Source: Oscillospiraceae bacterium (GTDB lineage Bacteria; Bacillota; Clostridia; Oscillospirales; Ruminococcaceae). From it: a DNA stretch of 45,063 nt. Position 1 is the first letter of the stretch. Each line of letters begins with the position of its first letter. Location of the stretch: NCBI GenBank assembly GCA_024684395.1, contig JAIKWY010000061.1:1-45063 (forward strand), read 5' to 3'. Below, one piece after another: positions 17,782-25,925 of this stretch. Below the pieces are notes generated by a model that did not search any database, had not been told where the DNA came from, and saw only the letters and a list, made by a program, of their open reading frames with translations. The translations under genes were made by a program, and so were the position numbers.

Positions 17782-19152
17782 ATGGGAATGACAAAGGAAG
17801 ACAAGCGCATCGAGCTGCTGCGGAGCGAAAAGCCCGCCAAGGCGATCGTGAAGCTCGGTGTGCCGCTGATCGCAGGCATGTGCATCATGGTGCTGTACAA
17901 CCTGGTGGATGCGTATTTCATCGGGTTGACGAAGGACGATTTCCAGATGGCAGCGGTGAACCTTGCCTATCCGGTGATGATGGTCATGGTGGCTGTGTCC
18001 AACATGATCGGCACGGGTGCGGCATCGCTCATCGCACGGAGCCTCGGCGCCGGACGCAAGGAGACTGCCGACCACACGGTCACGGTCGCCTTCTGGCTGA
18101 CGGCGGCGGCGAGCGTCCTGGTGGGCGGCATCGGGCTGTTGCTGCTCGATCCGATCGTGACGGGACTGGGTGTGAAGGACAACACCTTCGGCTATACCCG
18201 GCAGTATGTCATGATCCTGCTCATGGGGAGCATCTTCACGATGGGCAGCTACACCCTCGGGGCGCTGCTCCGGAGCGAGGGCTCGGTGAAGTTCTCGGTC
18301 GCCGGCATGATCGCCGGCACGATCACGAATATCGCACTGGATCCGGTGTGCATCTTCACGCTCGGGATGCAGGTGCGGGGCGCTGCGATCGCCACGGTGA
18401 TCGGCAATGCGGTGAGCATGGCGGTGTCGCTGGTGTTCTATCTCAGCGGTAAGACGCTGCTAAGACCGGCACTGCGCTATTTACGGCCGACAAAGGAGAT
18501 CCTCGGCGAGATCTTCTGGGTGGGCGTGCCTGCCACGCTCGAAACGCTGCTGACATCGGCGGCGTACATCGTCAACAACAACTTAGCGGTCGGCTATGGT
18601 GAACTGACAGTCGCTGCGATGGGCATCGCACAGAAGATCCTGTCGCTGGGCAATTATGTCTACCAGGGCTTTGCCGCCGGAACACAGCCGATCATGGGCT
18701 ATAACTACGGGGCAAGGAACTATCCCCGGATGCTCGACGTCCTGAAAGCGGGCGTGCTGATCGTCAGCGGGACGGAGCTCTGCATCATGGCGGGGTTCGG
18801 CATCTTTGCGCCGCAGCTCATCGACATTTTCACCGACACGCCAGAGGTCATCCGCACCGGCAGCAGAGTGTTGCGGACGGTCATGTGCATTTTGCCCTTT
18901 GTGGGGGCGGTGTCCATGAGCCGGATGAGCTTTCAGGCGATGGGAAAGCCGCTGTATGCGTTCGTCATCACGCTGGTGCGGCAGCTGTTTCTGTATGTGC
19001 CGCTGCTGCTGCTGTTCAACTGGGTATTCGGCTTCGGCGGGATGCTCTGGGCGCAGCCGGTGACGGAGGTCATCATGATGGCGGCATCCGTTATGCTGCT
19101 CTGGTTCACGATCAGGCGGGAAGAGCGGCAGTTTGCAGAAAACGAAAATTGA
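17782..19152 (+). CDS. MATE family efflux transporter
   Basis: A 456-residue integral membrane protein with two sets of six helices, typical of Na+ or H+ driven multidrug and toxin extrusion. Visible marks are LGVPLIAGMCIMVLYNLVDAYFIG in helix 1, MIGTGAASLIARSLGAG in helix 2, and the second-half equivalent QPIMGYNYGARNYPRM. The ribosome site is weak (GGGGG about 17 bases upstream). The ATG two codons later is an alternative start. Substrate unknown. Confidence 0.92.
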   Translation: MGMTKEDKRIELLRSEKPAKAIVKLGVPLIAGMCIMVLYNLVDAYFIGLTKDDFQMAAVNLAYPVMMVMVAVSNMIGTGAASLIARSLGAGRKETADHTVTVAFWLTAAASVLVGGIGLLLLDPIVTGLGVKDNTFGYTRQYVMILLMGSIFTMGSYTLGALLRSEGSVKFSVAGMIAGTITNIALDPVCIFTLGMQVRGAAIATVIGNAVSMAVSLVFYLSGKTLLRPALRYLRPTKEILGEIFWVGVPATLETLLTSAAYIVNNNLAVGYGELTVAAMGIAQKILSLGNYVYQGFAAGTQPIMGYNYGARNYPRMLDVLKAGVLIVSGTELCIMAGFGIFAPQLIDIFTDTPEVIRTGSRVLRTVMCILPFVGAVSMSRMSFQAMGKPLYAFVITLVRQLFLYVPLLLLFNWVFGFGGMLWAQPVTEVIMMAASVMLLWFTIRREERQFAENEN

Positions 19153-19230
19153 ACATAACGAATCAGATAGTTAAGGAAGCACACAAGGGCGTGTATCTAC
19201 AAGCTTTCTTAATCATGTGGGGGAGCAGGT

Positions 19231-20379
19231 ATGAAACACCATATGTATAATCCGGAGTTTCAGTTTGTGAAGGAGCCGGAGCATTTCAACAAACACACGG
19301 AGCGGGAGCTCCTGCGGTACTGCCTCGGGGCGACGATGTATGTTCCGGGGACGAAGGATTTCACGCCGAAGATCCTGTCCGGTGTGATGCCGGGACTGAC
19401 GACGGTCGTCCTCTGTCTGGAGGATGCTTGTCCGGAGGATCAGGTCGAGGCGGCGGAGGCGAACATCCACCGGCTGCTCGATGCGGTGACGGATGCCATC
19501 GAGGACGGGACGATCGACGAGGATCAGGTGCCGCTCATTTTTGTGCGCATCCGCAACCTGTCGCAGTTCAAGCGCTTCGGCGAGAGCCTGACACGGCATC
19601 AGGTGAAGTCGCTGTGCGGCATCAATTTCCCGAAATTCAACGCCGGGAACGGCTATGAGTATTTTGCCTATCTGAAGGAGCTGAACGAGCGCTTCTGCGA
19701 CATTCTCTACGGTATGCCGATCATCGAGGACAAGGAGGTCGCCTACAAGGAGAGCCGTCTCGAACAGCTGCTCGGCATCAAGCGCATCCTTGACAAATAC
19801 CACGATCTGGTATTGCAGGTGCGTGTCGGCGGCACGGATTTCTCGTCCGTGTTCGGGGTACGGCGGAATGTGGATTATTCGATCTATGACATCACGGCGG
19901 TACGGGATTGTCTCTCGGACATCGTGAACATCTGCGGGCGGAACAATGACTACATCATCTCGGGACCTGTATGGGAATACTTCCGGGCGCCGAAGGAGCT
20001 GATGTTCGAGGATCTGCCGCAGCACGGCTTGGAGGACTACCTGATGAAGCGCATCCCGATCGTGAACAACGAGATCGACGGGCTGCTGCGGGAGGTCATC
20101 CTCGACAAGGCGAACGGCTTTGTCGGACGGACGGTCATCCATCCGACGCATGTCAAGTTTGTGAATGCGCTGATGGCGGTCACGAAGGAGGAATACGACG
20201 ACGCCTGCATGATCCTCGGCAATCCGCAGGGCGCTGTCATGAAGGGCTGCGGTGACAACAAGATGAACGAGGTAAAGCCCCATACCAACTGGGCGATGAA
20301 GATCTACATGCGGGCAAGAGCCTATGGCGTTATCGAGAATGAGGCGGCGTTTATCAGGCTGTTTGCGGTGAATGAGTAA
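19231..20379 (+). CDS. HpcH/HpaI aldolase / citrate lyase beta-like protein
   Basis: A 382-residue TIM-barrel C-C lyase related to CitE and to the C-C bond lyase family often found in tellurium-resistance (ter) loci. Features: ATMYVPGTKDFTPK near the start, VVLCLEDACPEDQVEAAE with the metal-binding acidic residues, the IFVRIRN strand, and VGRTVIHPTHVKFVNALM near the end. No ter gene (terD, terC) is in the window, so the reaction and substrate are unknown. GGGGGAGCAGG precedes the ATG. Downstream is a long repeat-rich convergent spacer. Confidence 0.75.
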   Translation: MKHHMYNPEFQFVKEPEHFNKHTERELLRYCLGATMYVPGTKDFTPKILSGVMPGLTTVVLCLEDACPEDQVEAAEANIHRLLDAVTDAIEDGTIDEDQVPLIFVRIRNLSQFKRFGESLTRHQVKSLCGINFPKFNAGNGYEYFAYLKELNERFCDILYGMPIIEDKEVAYKESRLEQLLGIKRILDKYHDLVLQVRVGGTDFSSVFGVRRNVDYSIYDITAVRDCLSDIVNICGRNNDYIISGPVWEYFRAPKELMFEDLPQHGLEDYLMKRIPIVNNEIDGLLREVILDKANGFVGRTVIHPTHVKFVNALMAVTKEEYDDACMILGNPQGAVMKGCGDNKMNEVKPHTNWAMKIYMRARAYGVIENEAAFIRLFAVNE

Positions 20380-20412
20380 CAGGATAAATATGTCTTTAAG
20401 GCGGAGCTAATC

Positions 20413-20508
20413 TGATTTTTTTGATCAAACTTTTTTTCTCCAAAAAAAGTTTGTGGGGATCCAAGGGGCAAAGCCCCGTGGTCGCTCGCCGCAGCGAGCG
20501 AAATCTCC
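20413..20508 (-). repeat. Hairpin element family B, copy 1
   Basis: Minus-strand copy of a three-copy element (others at 20793-20880 and 25759-25853). Order of parts: gatttcgc, a GC-rich hairpin (GCTCGCTGCGGCGAGC), accA-GGGGC-TTTG-CCCC, gatcccca, then CAAACTTTTTTT/AAAAAAAGTTTG and aaaaa. The hairpins differ in sequence between copies but keep order and shape. Confidence 0.75.
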
Positions 20509-20525
20509 TGTGCTGCGCTTTTTTC

Positions 20526-20769
20526 AGGGGTGAATTCAAAAAACAGTCCGGTGGACTGTTTTTTGAAGAGGGGCACTTTTTTTGCAAAAAAGTGCCCCTT
20601 CTTTCGTTTATAGAATTGTATCCTTGCCGCCTTTAGGCGGCAAATCATTGTGTCGCCGCACAAGTGCGGCAAGAATAGGCATCCTCAGCGGACAGGTAGG
20701 GGACGCTCTCTCTTGCAGAGCGTCCCCTCTTTCAAAAACAGTCCACTGGACTGTTTTTGAAATTCACCC
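20526..20769. repeat. Nested palindromes in convergent spacer
   Basis: A ~47-base arm at 20526-20572 (GGGGTGAATTC, then AAACAGTCC-GG-TGGACTGTTT) is repeated inverted at 20723-20769. Between them lie GGGGCACTTTTTTGC/AAAAGTGCCCC (20569-20599), GCCGCC-TTTA-GGCGGC, GCCGCAC-AA-GTGCGGC and GGGGACGCTCT/AGAGCGTCCCC. With the flanking inverted copies of family B this makes one ~465-base composite palindrome between two convergent genes. Several hairpins probably act as terminators. Confidence 0.75.
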
Positions 20770-20792
20770 CTTGCAGAGCGCCTTCGGGCTCA

Positions 20793-20880
20793 GGAGGTTT
20801 CGCCGTCTGCGGACGGCGACCAGGGCTTTCAGCCCTGGACCTGACCAGCTTTTTGAAAAAAGCTGGACCAAAAACTTTTA
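20793..20880 (+). repeat. Hairpin element family B, copy 2
   Basis: Plus-strand copy: tttcGCCGTC-TGCG-GACGGCgacc, AGGGCT-TTC-AGCCCT, ggacctgacc, AGCTTTTT-G-AAAAAAGCT, ggaccaaaaa. The first hairpin is identical to that of copy 3 at 25759. It ends near the stop of the PBP gene. Confidence 0.75.
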
Positions 20881-20908
20881 TCTTGGGCTCCGCCAACATG
20901 GGCGGGGC

Positions 20909-22282
20909 TTATTCCGTTGCATTCAGCGAAGCCTTGAGCTGCTGGAGCATCACGGCTGCAATGTCGCTCGTCGAGACCTCGCCCTTGACACGGTTCTCGA
21001 TCACGATACAGAAGGCGATCGGGAAATCTTCATCATCGACAAAGCCCGTCAGGAGGGAATTTTCCTCCGTGCCGTTCTTCACCTGTGCCGTGCCGCTCTT
21101 GACACCGATGTCCGTGCCGGGGAGCACGCCGGCATAGTTCTCCTTGCCGTTGCGCAGCATGATGTCCCGGATGTATGCAGCGCTCCGGGCGGAAAACATC
21201 TGGCTGCCGGTCTCGGTGACTGCCTCGTTCTTGCGGTCGCCGCTGACGGACTTGGTAAAGGAGATCAGATAGGGCATGGTCGAGGTGCCGGTCTGGTTGG
21301 CGATGGCGCTCTGCCATACCATCATCTGGAGCGGGGAAACGAGCGTGGTGCCCTGTCCCATGCAGCCCCACTGGGAATCGAAATCATCCTTGTCGGAGAC
21401 GTCCGTAGAAGCCGTATAGGCGCTGATGCCGTTGATGTCGAGGTAGTTCAGGTCGCCCTGCCCGTTGACACGGTAGCCCATGCTGCGGTAGGTCTTCTGG
21501 ATGTCTGCCAGCGACCAGTCCGGATCCTCGATGAGCTGCGCAAAGAACGGGTTGCAGCTGTTGGCGAAGGCGGCATAGATGTCCTGTGTGCCGTGACCGT
21601 CGCTGTGGCACTTGATGACCTGGCTGTGGTTGTTGTTGTAGGTGCCGGCGCAGGAAAATTCCTTGCTGCACAGCGTGTCATAGCCCATGCTTTCGAGCGC
21701 TGCGATGGTCGTGGAGATCTTCTGTGTCGAGCCGGGAACGGTCGGATAGAAGACCTTGCACAGGAGGCTGCCCTCCTTCAGGTTGTTGATGTCGTTGTAG
21801 TGGTTGAGGATGTTGACGCTCGGCTTGGACAGGCAGACATAGATCTCGCCCGTCTTGTAGTTATATGCCACGGCGCAGCCGTCCTTGCTCCCGAAGGCGT
21901 TGTAGACCTTGCGGTTGACATTGTGGTCGAGGGTGGTATAGATCGCCGCCTTGCCGTCCTTCTGCTCACCGAGCATGAAGCTGAAATTGGCGAGGTCTGC
22001 CTTGTTCTGGGCAACGAGGGTGTTGGTCATCTGGCGGGAATCGTCGCCGATGAGGTTGCCCACGTCCAGGAAATAGTCCCCGCCGTAGTCCTCGGCAGTG
22101 GCGTGGGGATCGAACAGCACTTCGCCGCTGCGGTCATAGACGCAGCCGAGCGAGGCGGAGCTTGCGTGGGAGATGTAAAAGCCGGAGTCACGCTGCAGCC
22201 GGTAGATCAGGTAGCCGAACCCGATCAGGAAGATGAGCAGCATGAGTGTGATGAGGTGCTGACCTCTGCGGATACTTTTCAT
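20909..22282 (-). CDS. Penicillin-binding protein, transpeptidase (PbpA-like)
   Basis: A class B-type transpeptidase that cross-links peptidoglycan, anchored by one N-terminal membrane segment (about residues 8-28). All three active-site motifs are present: S185-T-Q-K188, S242-C-N244 and K395-S-G397. The 457-residue length, small pedestal domain and lack of PASTA domains resemble actinobacterial PbpA and SpoVD-like short PBPs. It overlaps the SEDS gene by 4 bases (ATGA), so the two are a cognate SEDS-PBP pair with glycosyltransferase and transpeptidase activities. AGGAGGGG lies 6 bases before the ATG. Confidence 0.94.
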   Translation of the reverse strand: MKSIRRGQHLITLMLLIFLIGFGYLIYRLQRDSGFYISHASSASLGCVYDRSGEVLFDPHATAEDYGGDYFLDVGNLIGDDSRQMTNTLVAQNKADLANFSFMLGEQKDGKAAIYTTLDHNVNRKVYNAFGSKDGCAVAYNYKTGEIYVCLSKPSVNILNHYNDINNLKEGSLLCKVFYPTVPGSTQKISTTIAALESMGYDTLCSKEFSCAGTYNNNHSQVIKCHSDGHGTQDIYAAFANSCNPFFAQLIEDPDWSLADIQKTYRSMGYRVNGQGDLNYLDINGISAYTASTDVSDKDDFDSQWGCMGQGTTLVSPLQMMVWQSAIANQTGTSTMPYLISFTKSVSGDRKNEAVTETGSQMFSARSAAYIRDIMLRNGKENYAGVLPGTDIGVKSGTAQVKNGTEENSLLTGFVDDEDFPIAFCIVIENRVKGEVSTSDIAAVMLQQLKASLNATE

Positions 22283-23676
22283 GCATTACCCCTCCTGTTC
22301 TTGTCGTTGCGATGGGTATGGCTTCTCTGCGGGGCGTTGCCGGAGGGCTTTTTCGGGGCATCCTTCTTCTGGAGGAAGGGGATCTTCGGCAGGGAGGGCA
22401 GCTCTGCGGCGGCATCCTCCCGGAGCTTTGCCGCCTGATGCCGGAACAGCGGCGACTGGCCCGCTTTCAGCATCCCGACCATGAAACCGCATGTCACCAG
22501 CGAGCTGCCGCCCTGGGAAATGAAGGGCAGCGTGACGCCCGTGAAGGGGATCAGGTTGCAGGAGCCGAAGATATTCAGCGACATCTGTGCCACGAATGCC
22601 GCAACGATGCCGGCGGTCATGGTGGCGTGGTAGTAGCTCTTGGGCGGGTTCATCAGGACGGTGGTGAGCATGATGAGCACGATCAGCACGGCGATGCCCG
22701 CATACAGCAGCCCCCACTCCTCGCAGATGGTGGAGAATACGATGTCGGATTCATAGGCAAAGACATTGTGCAGAGAGCCCTGTCCCGGACCCATGCCGAG
22801 CCAGCCGCCCCGTGCGATGCCGATGAGCGCCTGACACTGCTGATAGCCGGTGCCGTACTGATCCGCCCAGATATCCACATGCAGACGCTCCTGCACATAT
22901 GCCGGGGCGAGCTTCCATGCAGCGATGAGCACGAGCACGCCGGCAACGGCTGCGGCGGCGATCCAGCTCTTGGAGATCTTGGCTCTCGGATAGCAGAAAC
23001 GGCATACCACTGCACAGCCGAACACTGCCGCAAAGGTCGGCAGGCTGCCGAGGTCACGGCACCACCATTGCAGACCGAAGATGACGAGTGTCGCACCGAG
23101 CATACAGAGGGTGTCCGGGGAGACGTAGAAGAACGTGACCTTGATCTTTTTGTGGAGCTCCACGATGGAGGCGGCACAGATCAGGATATAGCAGGGTTTG
23201 ATGAACTCCGAGGGCTGGATGGAGAAGCCCTTGAAGGTGATCCACATGCTGCGTCCGCCCGTAAAGAGCAAAATGCAGAGGATCAAAATGCCGATGACGA
23301 GGTAGATGTACTTCTTCTGGTGGCGGATCCATTCGTGATTGCGGGTGAGCAGAAAGCCCAGCTCGCAGGAGATCAGCGATGCCACGCAGGTGATGAGGAA
23401 TTTCACGGACAGATGCACGCCCCCGAAGCAGGACTGGAAGATCAGGCTCATGTTCAGGATGCCGAGCAGCATCAGGTCGAGGGTGTAGGTCATCTGGCGG
23501 TAGCAGAGCGAAGCGATGATGCCCACCAGATCCAGCCCGAGCACGGCACAGGCGAGCATGGCGAGATCCTTCGGCTCCTCGTAATTGCCCCGCACGAGCA
23601 CGATGCCCAGCATGGACAGATGCGTGAGCAAAAGCAGCGACACAACGCCTGCATAGGATAATCCGTTTTTATACAC
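22279..23676 (-). CDS. FtsW/RodA/SpoVE family peptidoglycan polymerase
   Basis: A SEDS glycosyltransferase with about 12 membrane helices that polymerises lipid II. The family core is visible: TGYQQCQALIGIARGGWLG, GPGQGSLHNVFAYESDIVFSTICEEWG, and the end motif PFTGVTLPFISQGGSS. The start is GTG at 23676, with GGGAGG 8 bases upstream. The C-terminal ~50 residues after the last helix are basic and Pro-rich, longer than usual. It overlaps the upstream FHA gene by 8 bases and the downstream PBP by 4. Confidence 0.94.
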   Translation of the reverse strand: MYKNGLSYAGVVSLLLLTHLSMLGIVLVRGNYEEPKDLAMLACAVLGLDLVGIIASLCYRQMTYTLDLMLLGILNMSLIFQSCFGGVHLSVKFLITCVASLISCELGFLLTRNHEWIRHQKKYIYLVIGILILCILLFTGGRSMWITFKGFSIQPSEFIKPCYILICAASIVELHKKIKVTFFYVSPDTLCMLGATLVIFGLQWWCRDLGSLPTFAAVFGCAVVCRFCYPRAKISKSWIAAAAVAGVLVLIAAWKLAPAYVQERLHVDIWADQYGTGYQQCQALIGIARGGWLGMGPGQGSLHNVFAYESDIVFSTICEEWGLLYAGIAVLIVLIMLTTVLMNPPKSYYHATMTAGIVAAFVAQMSLNIFGSCNLIPFTGVTLPFISQGGSSLVTCGFMVGMLKAGQSPLFRHQAAKLREDAAAELPSLPKIPFLQKKDAPKKPSGNAPQRSHTHRNDKNRRGNA

Positions 23677-24214
23677 GCTTTGTGCCTCCCTTCTGCTGTG
23701 GTCTGCGGGTCTGGGGCTTCTTGACGGTGGCTTTCTTCGGTTGTGACGGCTTGGAGCGTGTGCGTCTGGGCTGGCTCTGTCCGGTATGGTCGGTCACGGT
23801 GAGCTGTACGCTGCCGAGCCGGATGACATCGCCGGGAATGAGCTTGGCGTGCTGCACCTGCCGTTCATTGACGAAGGTGCCGCTCTTGGAGCCGAGGTCG
23901 GTGATGCTCCAGATGCCGCCTGTGACGGTCATGACGGCATGATAGCGGGAGACAGACGGGTCGGCGAGCCGGATGTCGGCAGAGATATGCCGTCCGAGCA
24001 AGATCTCATCTGCCGAGAGGGGATAGCTTGCATCCTGAAAGCGCAGTGCCACGCCGGAGCTGACCTTTTCCCAGCGCTTCTGGCAAAGGCGGCTTTCCCG
24101 GTTGGCTGCAAAAATGACCGAGATCGCAAACAGATCCAAAATGAGCACCGCAGCGGCGCAGAGGATCAGATCCGGGATCTCCAGTCCGGATATGTATTCC
24201 CATAATTCTGTCAA
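23669..24214 (-). CDS. Membrane-anchored FHA-domain protein
   Basis: A protein of about 181 residues with one membrane segment near the start (LILCAAAVLILDLFAISVIF), a forkhead-associated domain that binds phosphothreonine (LLGRHISADIRLADPSVSRYHAVM with the key Arg, Ser and His; SKSGTFVNE), and a basic Pro/Lys/Arg tail of about 45 residues. FHA-SEDS-PBP operons are typical of Ser/Thr-kinase controlled wall synthesis. The start is uncertain: AAAGGAGATGATC fits the 16S tail, but the ATG inside it at 24223 abuts the site, so I favour the TTG at 24214 (spacing 9). The frame stays open upstream only through the minisatellite. Confidence 0.85.
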   Translation of the reverse strand: MTELWEYISGLEIPDLILCAAAVLILDLFAISVIFAANRESRLCQKRWEKVSSGVALRFQDASYPLSADEILLGRHISADIRLADPSVSRYHAVMTVTGGIWSITDLGSKSGTFVNERQVQHAKLIPGDVIRLGSVQLTVTDHTGQSQPRRTRSKPSQPKKATVKKPQTRRPQQKGGTKRV

Positions 24215-24270
24215 TTCGATCATCTCCTTTGTTCGTTTCCTGTTTCTGATGAGGGAAAGTAGTTCTTTCG

Positions 24271-24792
24271 CACGGGTTGTGCGGAGTATCTGCGGTATCG
24301 CCATGTTCTGCACGGCGGGGCGGGATCATGCACGAGTAGTGCGGAGCAACTGCGGTATCGCCATATTCTGCACGGCAGGGCGGGATCATGCACGGGCTGT
24401 GCGGAGTATTTGCAGCGTCGCCATATTCTGCACGGCGGGGCGGGATCATGCACGGGTAGTGCGGAGCAACTGCGGTATCGCCATACTTTGCACGGTAGGG
24501 CGGGATCATGCACGGGTTGTGCGGAGTATTTGCAGCGTTGCCATGTTCTGCACGGCAGGGCGGGATCATGCACGGGTTGTGCGGAGCAACTGCGGTATCG
24601 CCATACTTTGCACGGCGGGGCGGGATCATGCACGATTTGTGCGAAGCAACTGCGGTATCGCCATACTTTGCACGGCGGGGCGGGATGATGCACGGGTTGT
24701 GCGAAGTATTTGCAGCGTTGCCATATTCTGCACGGCGGGGCAGGATCATACACGGGTTGTGCGGAGCATCTGCGCCGTCGCCATACGTTGCG
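24271..24792. repeat. 60-bp tandem repeat (minisatellite), about 8.5 units
   Basis: Nine copies of a core CACGGGTTGTGCGGAG start at 24271 and then every 60 bases to 24751, with no indels. Units fall into two types by the segment after the core: AGCAACTGCGGTATC or AGTATTTGCAGCGT, alternating almost regularly. Each unit holds GCAC-GGGTT-GTGC, a small hairpin. As 60 is divisible by 3, frames on both strands stay open and give false long ORFs. No spacers are present, so it is not a CRISPR array. It lies directly upstream of the FHA-SEDS-PBP operon. Confidence 0.92.
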
Positions 24793-25020
24793 TTGGCGGA
24801 GGACAGCACTTCCGCACGAAGTGCAGGAAGTGCAAGAAAAGGGGTCGCAGGGCGCAGCCCCGTCCCCCCAGGAGCGCCGGAGCGAAGCGAGCGGCGCTCC
24901 CCGCCTCCCTGTCCTTCTATTATAATATATTTTCTTTGTTTTCGCAACTATCTATCCGAATTTCAACTATTTTTTACCGAAAATTCATGTTCTGATACCT
25001 AATATAAATAAATTCACAAA
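24793..25020. other. Spacer between minisatellite and hpf promoter
   Basis: Holds short inverted repeats (GCACTTCCGCACGAAGTGC; GGAGCGCC...GGCGCTCC at about 24872-24900) and then an AT-rich stretch to 25020. No coding signal was found. Confidence 0.4.
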
Positions 25021-25027
25021 AAAGCAC

Positions 25028-25056
25028 TTGAAATTATTTGTTTAATGTGATATAAT
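25028..25056 (+). promoter_or_regulatory. hpf promoter (TTGAAA-N17-TATAAT)
   Basis: -35 TTGAAA at 25028-25033 and -10 TATAAT at 25051-25056, spacer 17. The leader is only about 40 bases. Confidence 0.85.
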
Positions 25057-25104
25057 AGATATATCATCCGGAAGTTCAACTTCCGTGTAAAGGAGGAACC
25101 TATC

Positions 25105-25629
25105 TTGAATGTTACAGTAAACGCAAAGAAAATGCAGATCTCTCAATCCTTTACCGAATACGCACAGAAGCGTCTGGATGCCAAGCTGGACAAGTTTTTC
25201 GGTGACGAAGCAGAGGCAAAGATCATGCTCAGTGAGCAGAAGGGACAGATCACTTGTGAGCTGACCGTGCGCTACAACCAGATGATCTTCCGTGCCGAGC
25301 AGACGGCTGTTGACAAGAACGATGCGCTCGATGCTGCCATCGACAAGATCATCCGCCAGATCCGCAAGAACAAGACCCGCCTGGAGAAGCGCCTGAAGGA
25401 GTCCGCTTTCAAGCAGGAGTTCCAGGACACCGTGGAAGAGGCAGACATTCAGGTCATCCGCAGCAAGAAGTTCAAGCTCCGCCCGATGGCAGTCGAGGAG
25501 GCTGTGCTCCAGATGAATATGCTGGGTCACGCATTCTTCATGTTCAAGAACGCTGCGACCGGGACGATCAATGTGGTCTATCGGCGTGATGACGGCGGCT
25601 ATGCCGTTCTGGAGCCGGACGAGGATTGA
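25105..25629 (+). CDS. hpf: Ribosome hibernation promoting factor, long form
   Basis: Binds the 30S decoding region and dimerises ribosomes into inactive 100S particles in starvation. The 174 residues cover the N-terminal HPF/YfiA domain (MNVTVNAKKMQISQSFTEY... to about 105) and the C-terminal dimerisation domain (about 118-172; KFKLRPMAVEEAVLQMNMLGH and FMFKNAATGTINVVYRRDDGGYAVLEP are hallmark strands). The start is TTG at 25105, with AAAGGAGG 8 bases before it; the next in-frame ATG would delete the first strand. Confidence 0.97.
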   Translation: MNVTVNAKKMQISQSFTEYAQKRLDAKLDKFFGDEAEAKIMLSEQKGQITCELTVRYNQMIFRAEQTAVDKNDALDAAIDKIIRQIRKNKTRLEKRLKESAFKQEFQDTVEEADIQVIRSKKFKLRPMAVEEAVLQMNMLGHAFFMFKNAATGTINVVYRRDDGGYAVLEPDED

Positions 25630-25637
25630 TCCGAGGT

Positions 25638-25720
25638 GCTCCCGGAGCTGCCGGGAGAGTTGAAGCTTTTTTCGTATGAAAAACAGGACAGGGAGTTCCG
25701 GCTCCTTGTCCTGATTTTTT
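25638..25720 (+). terminator. Double terminator after hpf
   Basis: First CTCCCGG-AGCTG-CCGGGAG (25638-25656), then CAGGACAGGGAG/CTCCTTGTCCTG (25684-25713) followed by ATTTTTT, a classic intrinsic terminator. Confidence 0.8.
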
Positions 25721-25758
25721 GACTTGCGTGACAGTTTGTTGCCGCCCAAGGGCGGCAA

Positions 25759-25853
25759 GGGGATTTCGCCGTCTGCGGACGGCGACCAGAGGGCTTTGCC
25801 CTCTAGACTCCCACAAGCTTTTTTTGCGGAAAAAAAGCTTGAGCAAAAAAACG
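25759..25853 (+). repeat. Hairpin element family B, copy 3
   Basis: tttcGCCGTC-TGCG-GACGGCgacc, AGAGGGC-TTT-GCCCTCT, gactcccac, AAGCTTTTTTT/AAAAAAAGCTT, gagcaaaaaa. It lies in the convergent spacer between hpf and the GGDEF-EAL gene and is preceded by GCCGCCC-AA-GGGCGGC. Confidence 0.75.
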
Positions 25854-25925
25854 ATCTTTGCACAACTTGACAGATGCATGTGGAAAACAGCACCGTCCCC
25901 TCAGCGTTGCGGGGACAGTATGCGT

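Noticed and set aside
20582-22438. 618-residue plus-strand ORF
   Set aside because: It runs through hairpin repeats and then antisense to the PBP gene, whose three active-site motifs are clear.
24271-24792. Possible CRISPR array
   Set aside because: The units are contiguous 60-mers with no unique spacers; variation is limited to two alternating types.
24006-24995. Long ORFs on both strands across the 60-bp repeats (about 300 residues each)
   Set aside because: The period of 60 keeps all frames free of stops; there is no ribosome site, and the open frames on both strands have the same cause.
25021-25104. raiA-type noncoding RNA upstream of hpf
   Set aside because: The consensus promoter leaves a leader of only about 40 bases, too short for the known RNA.
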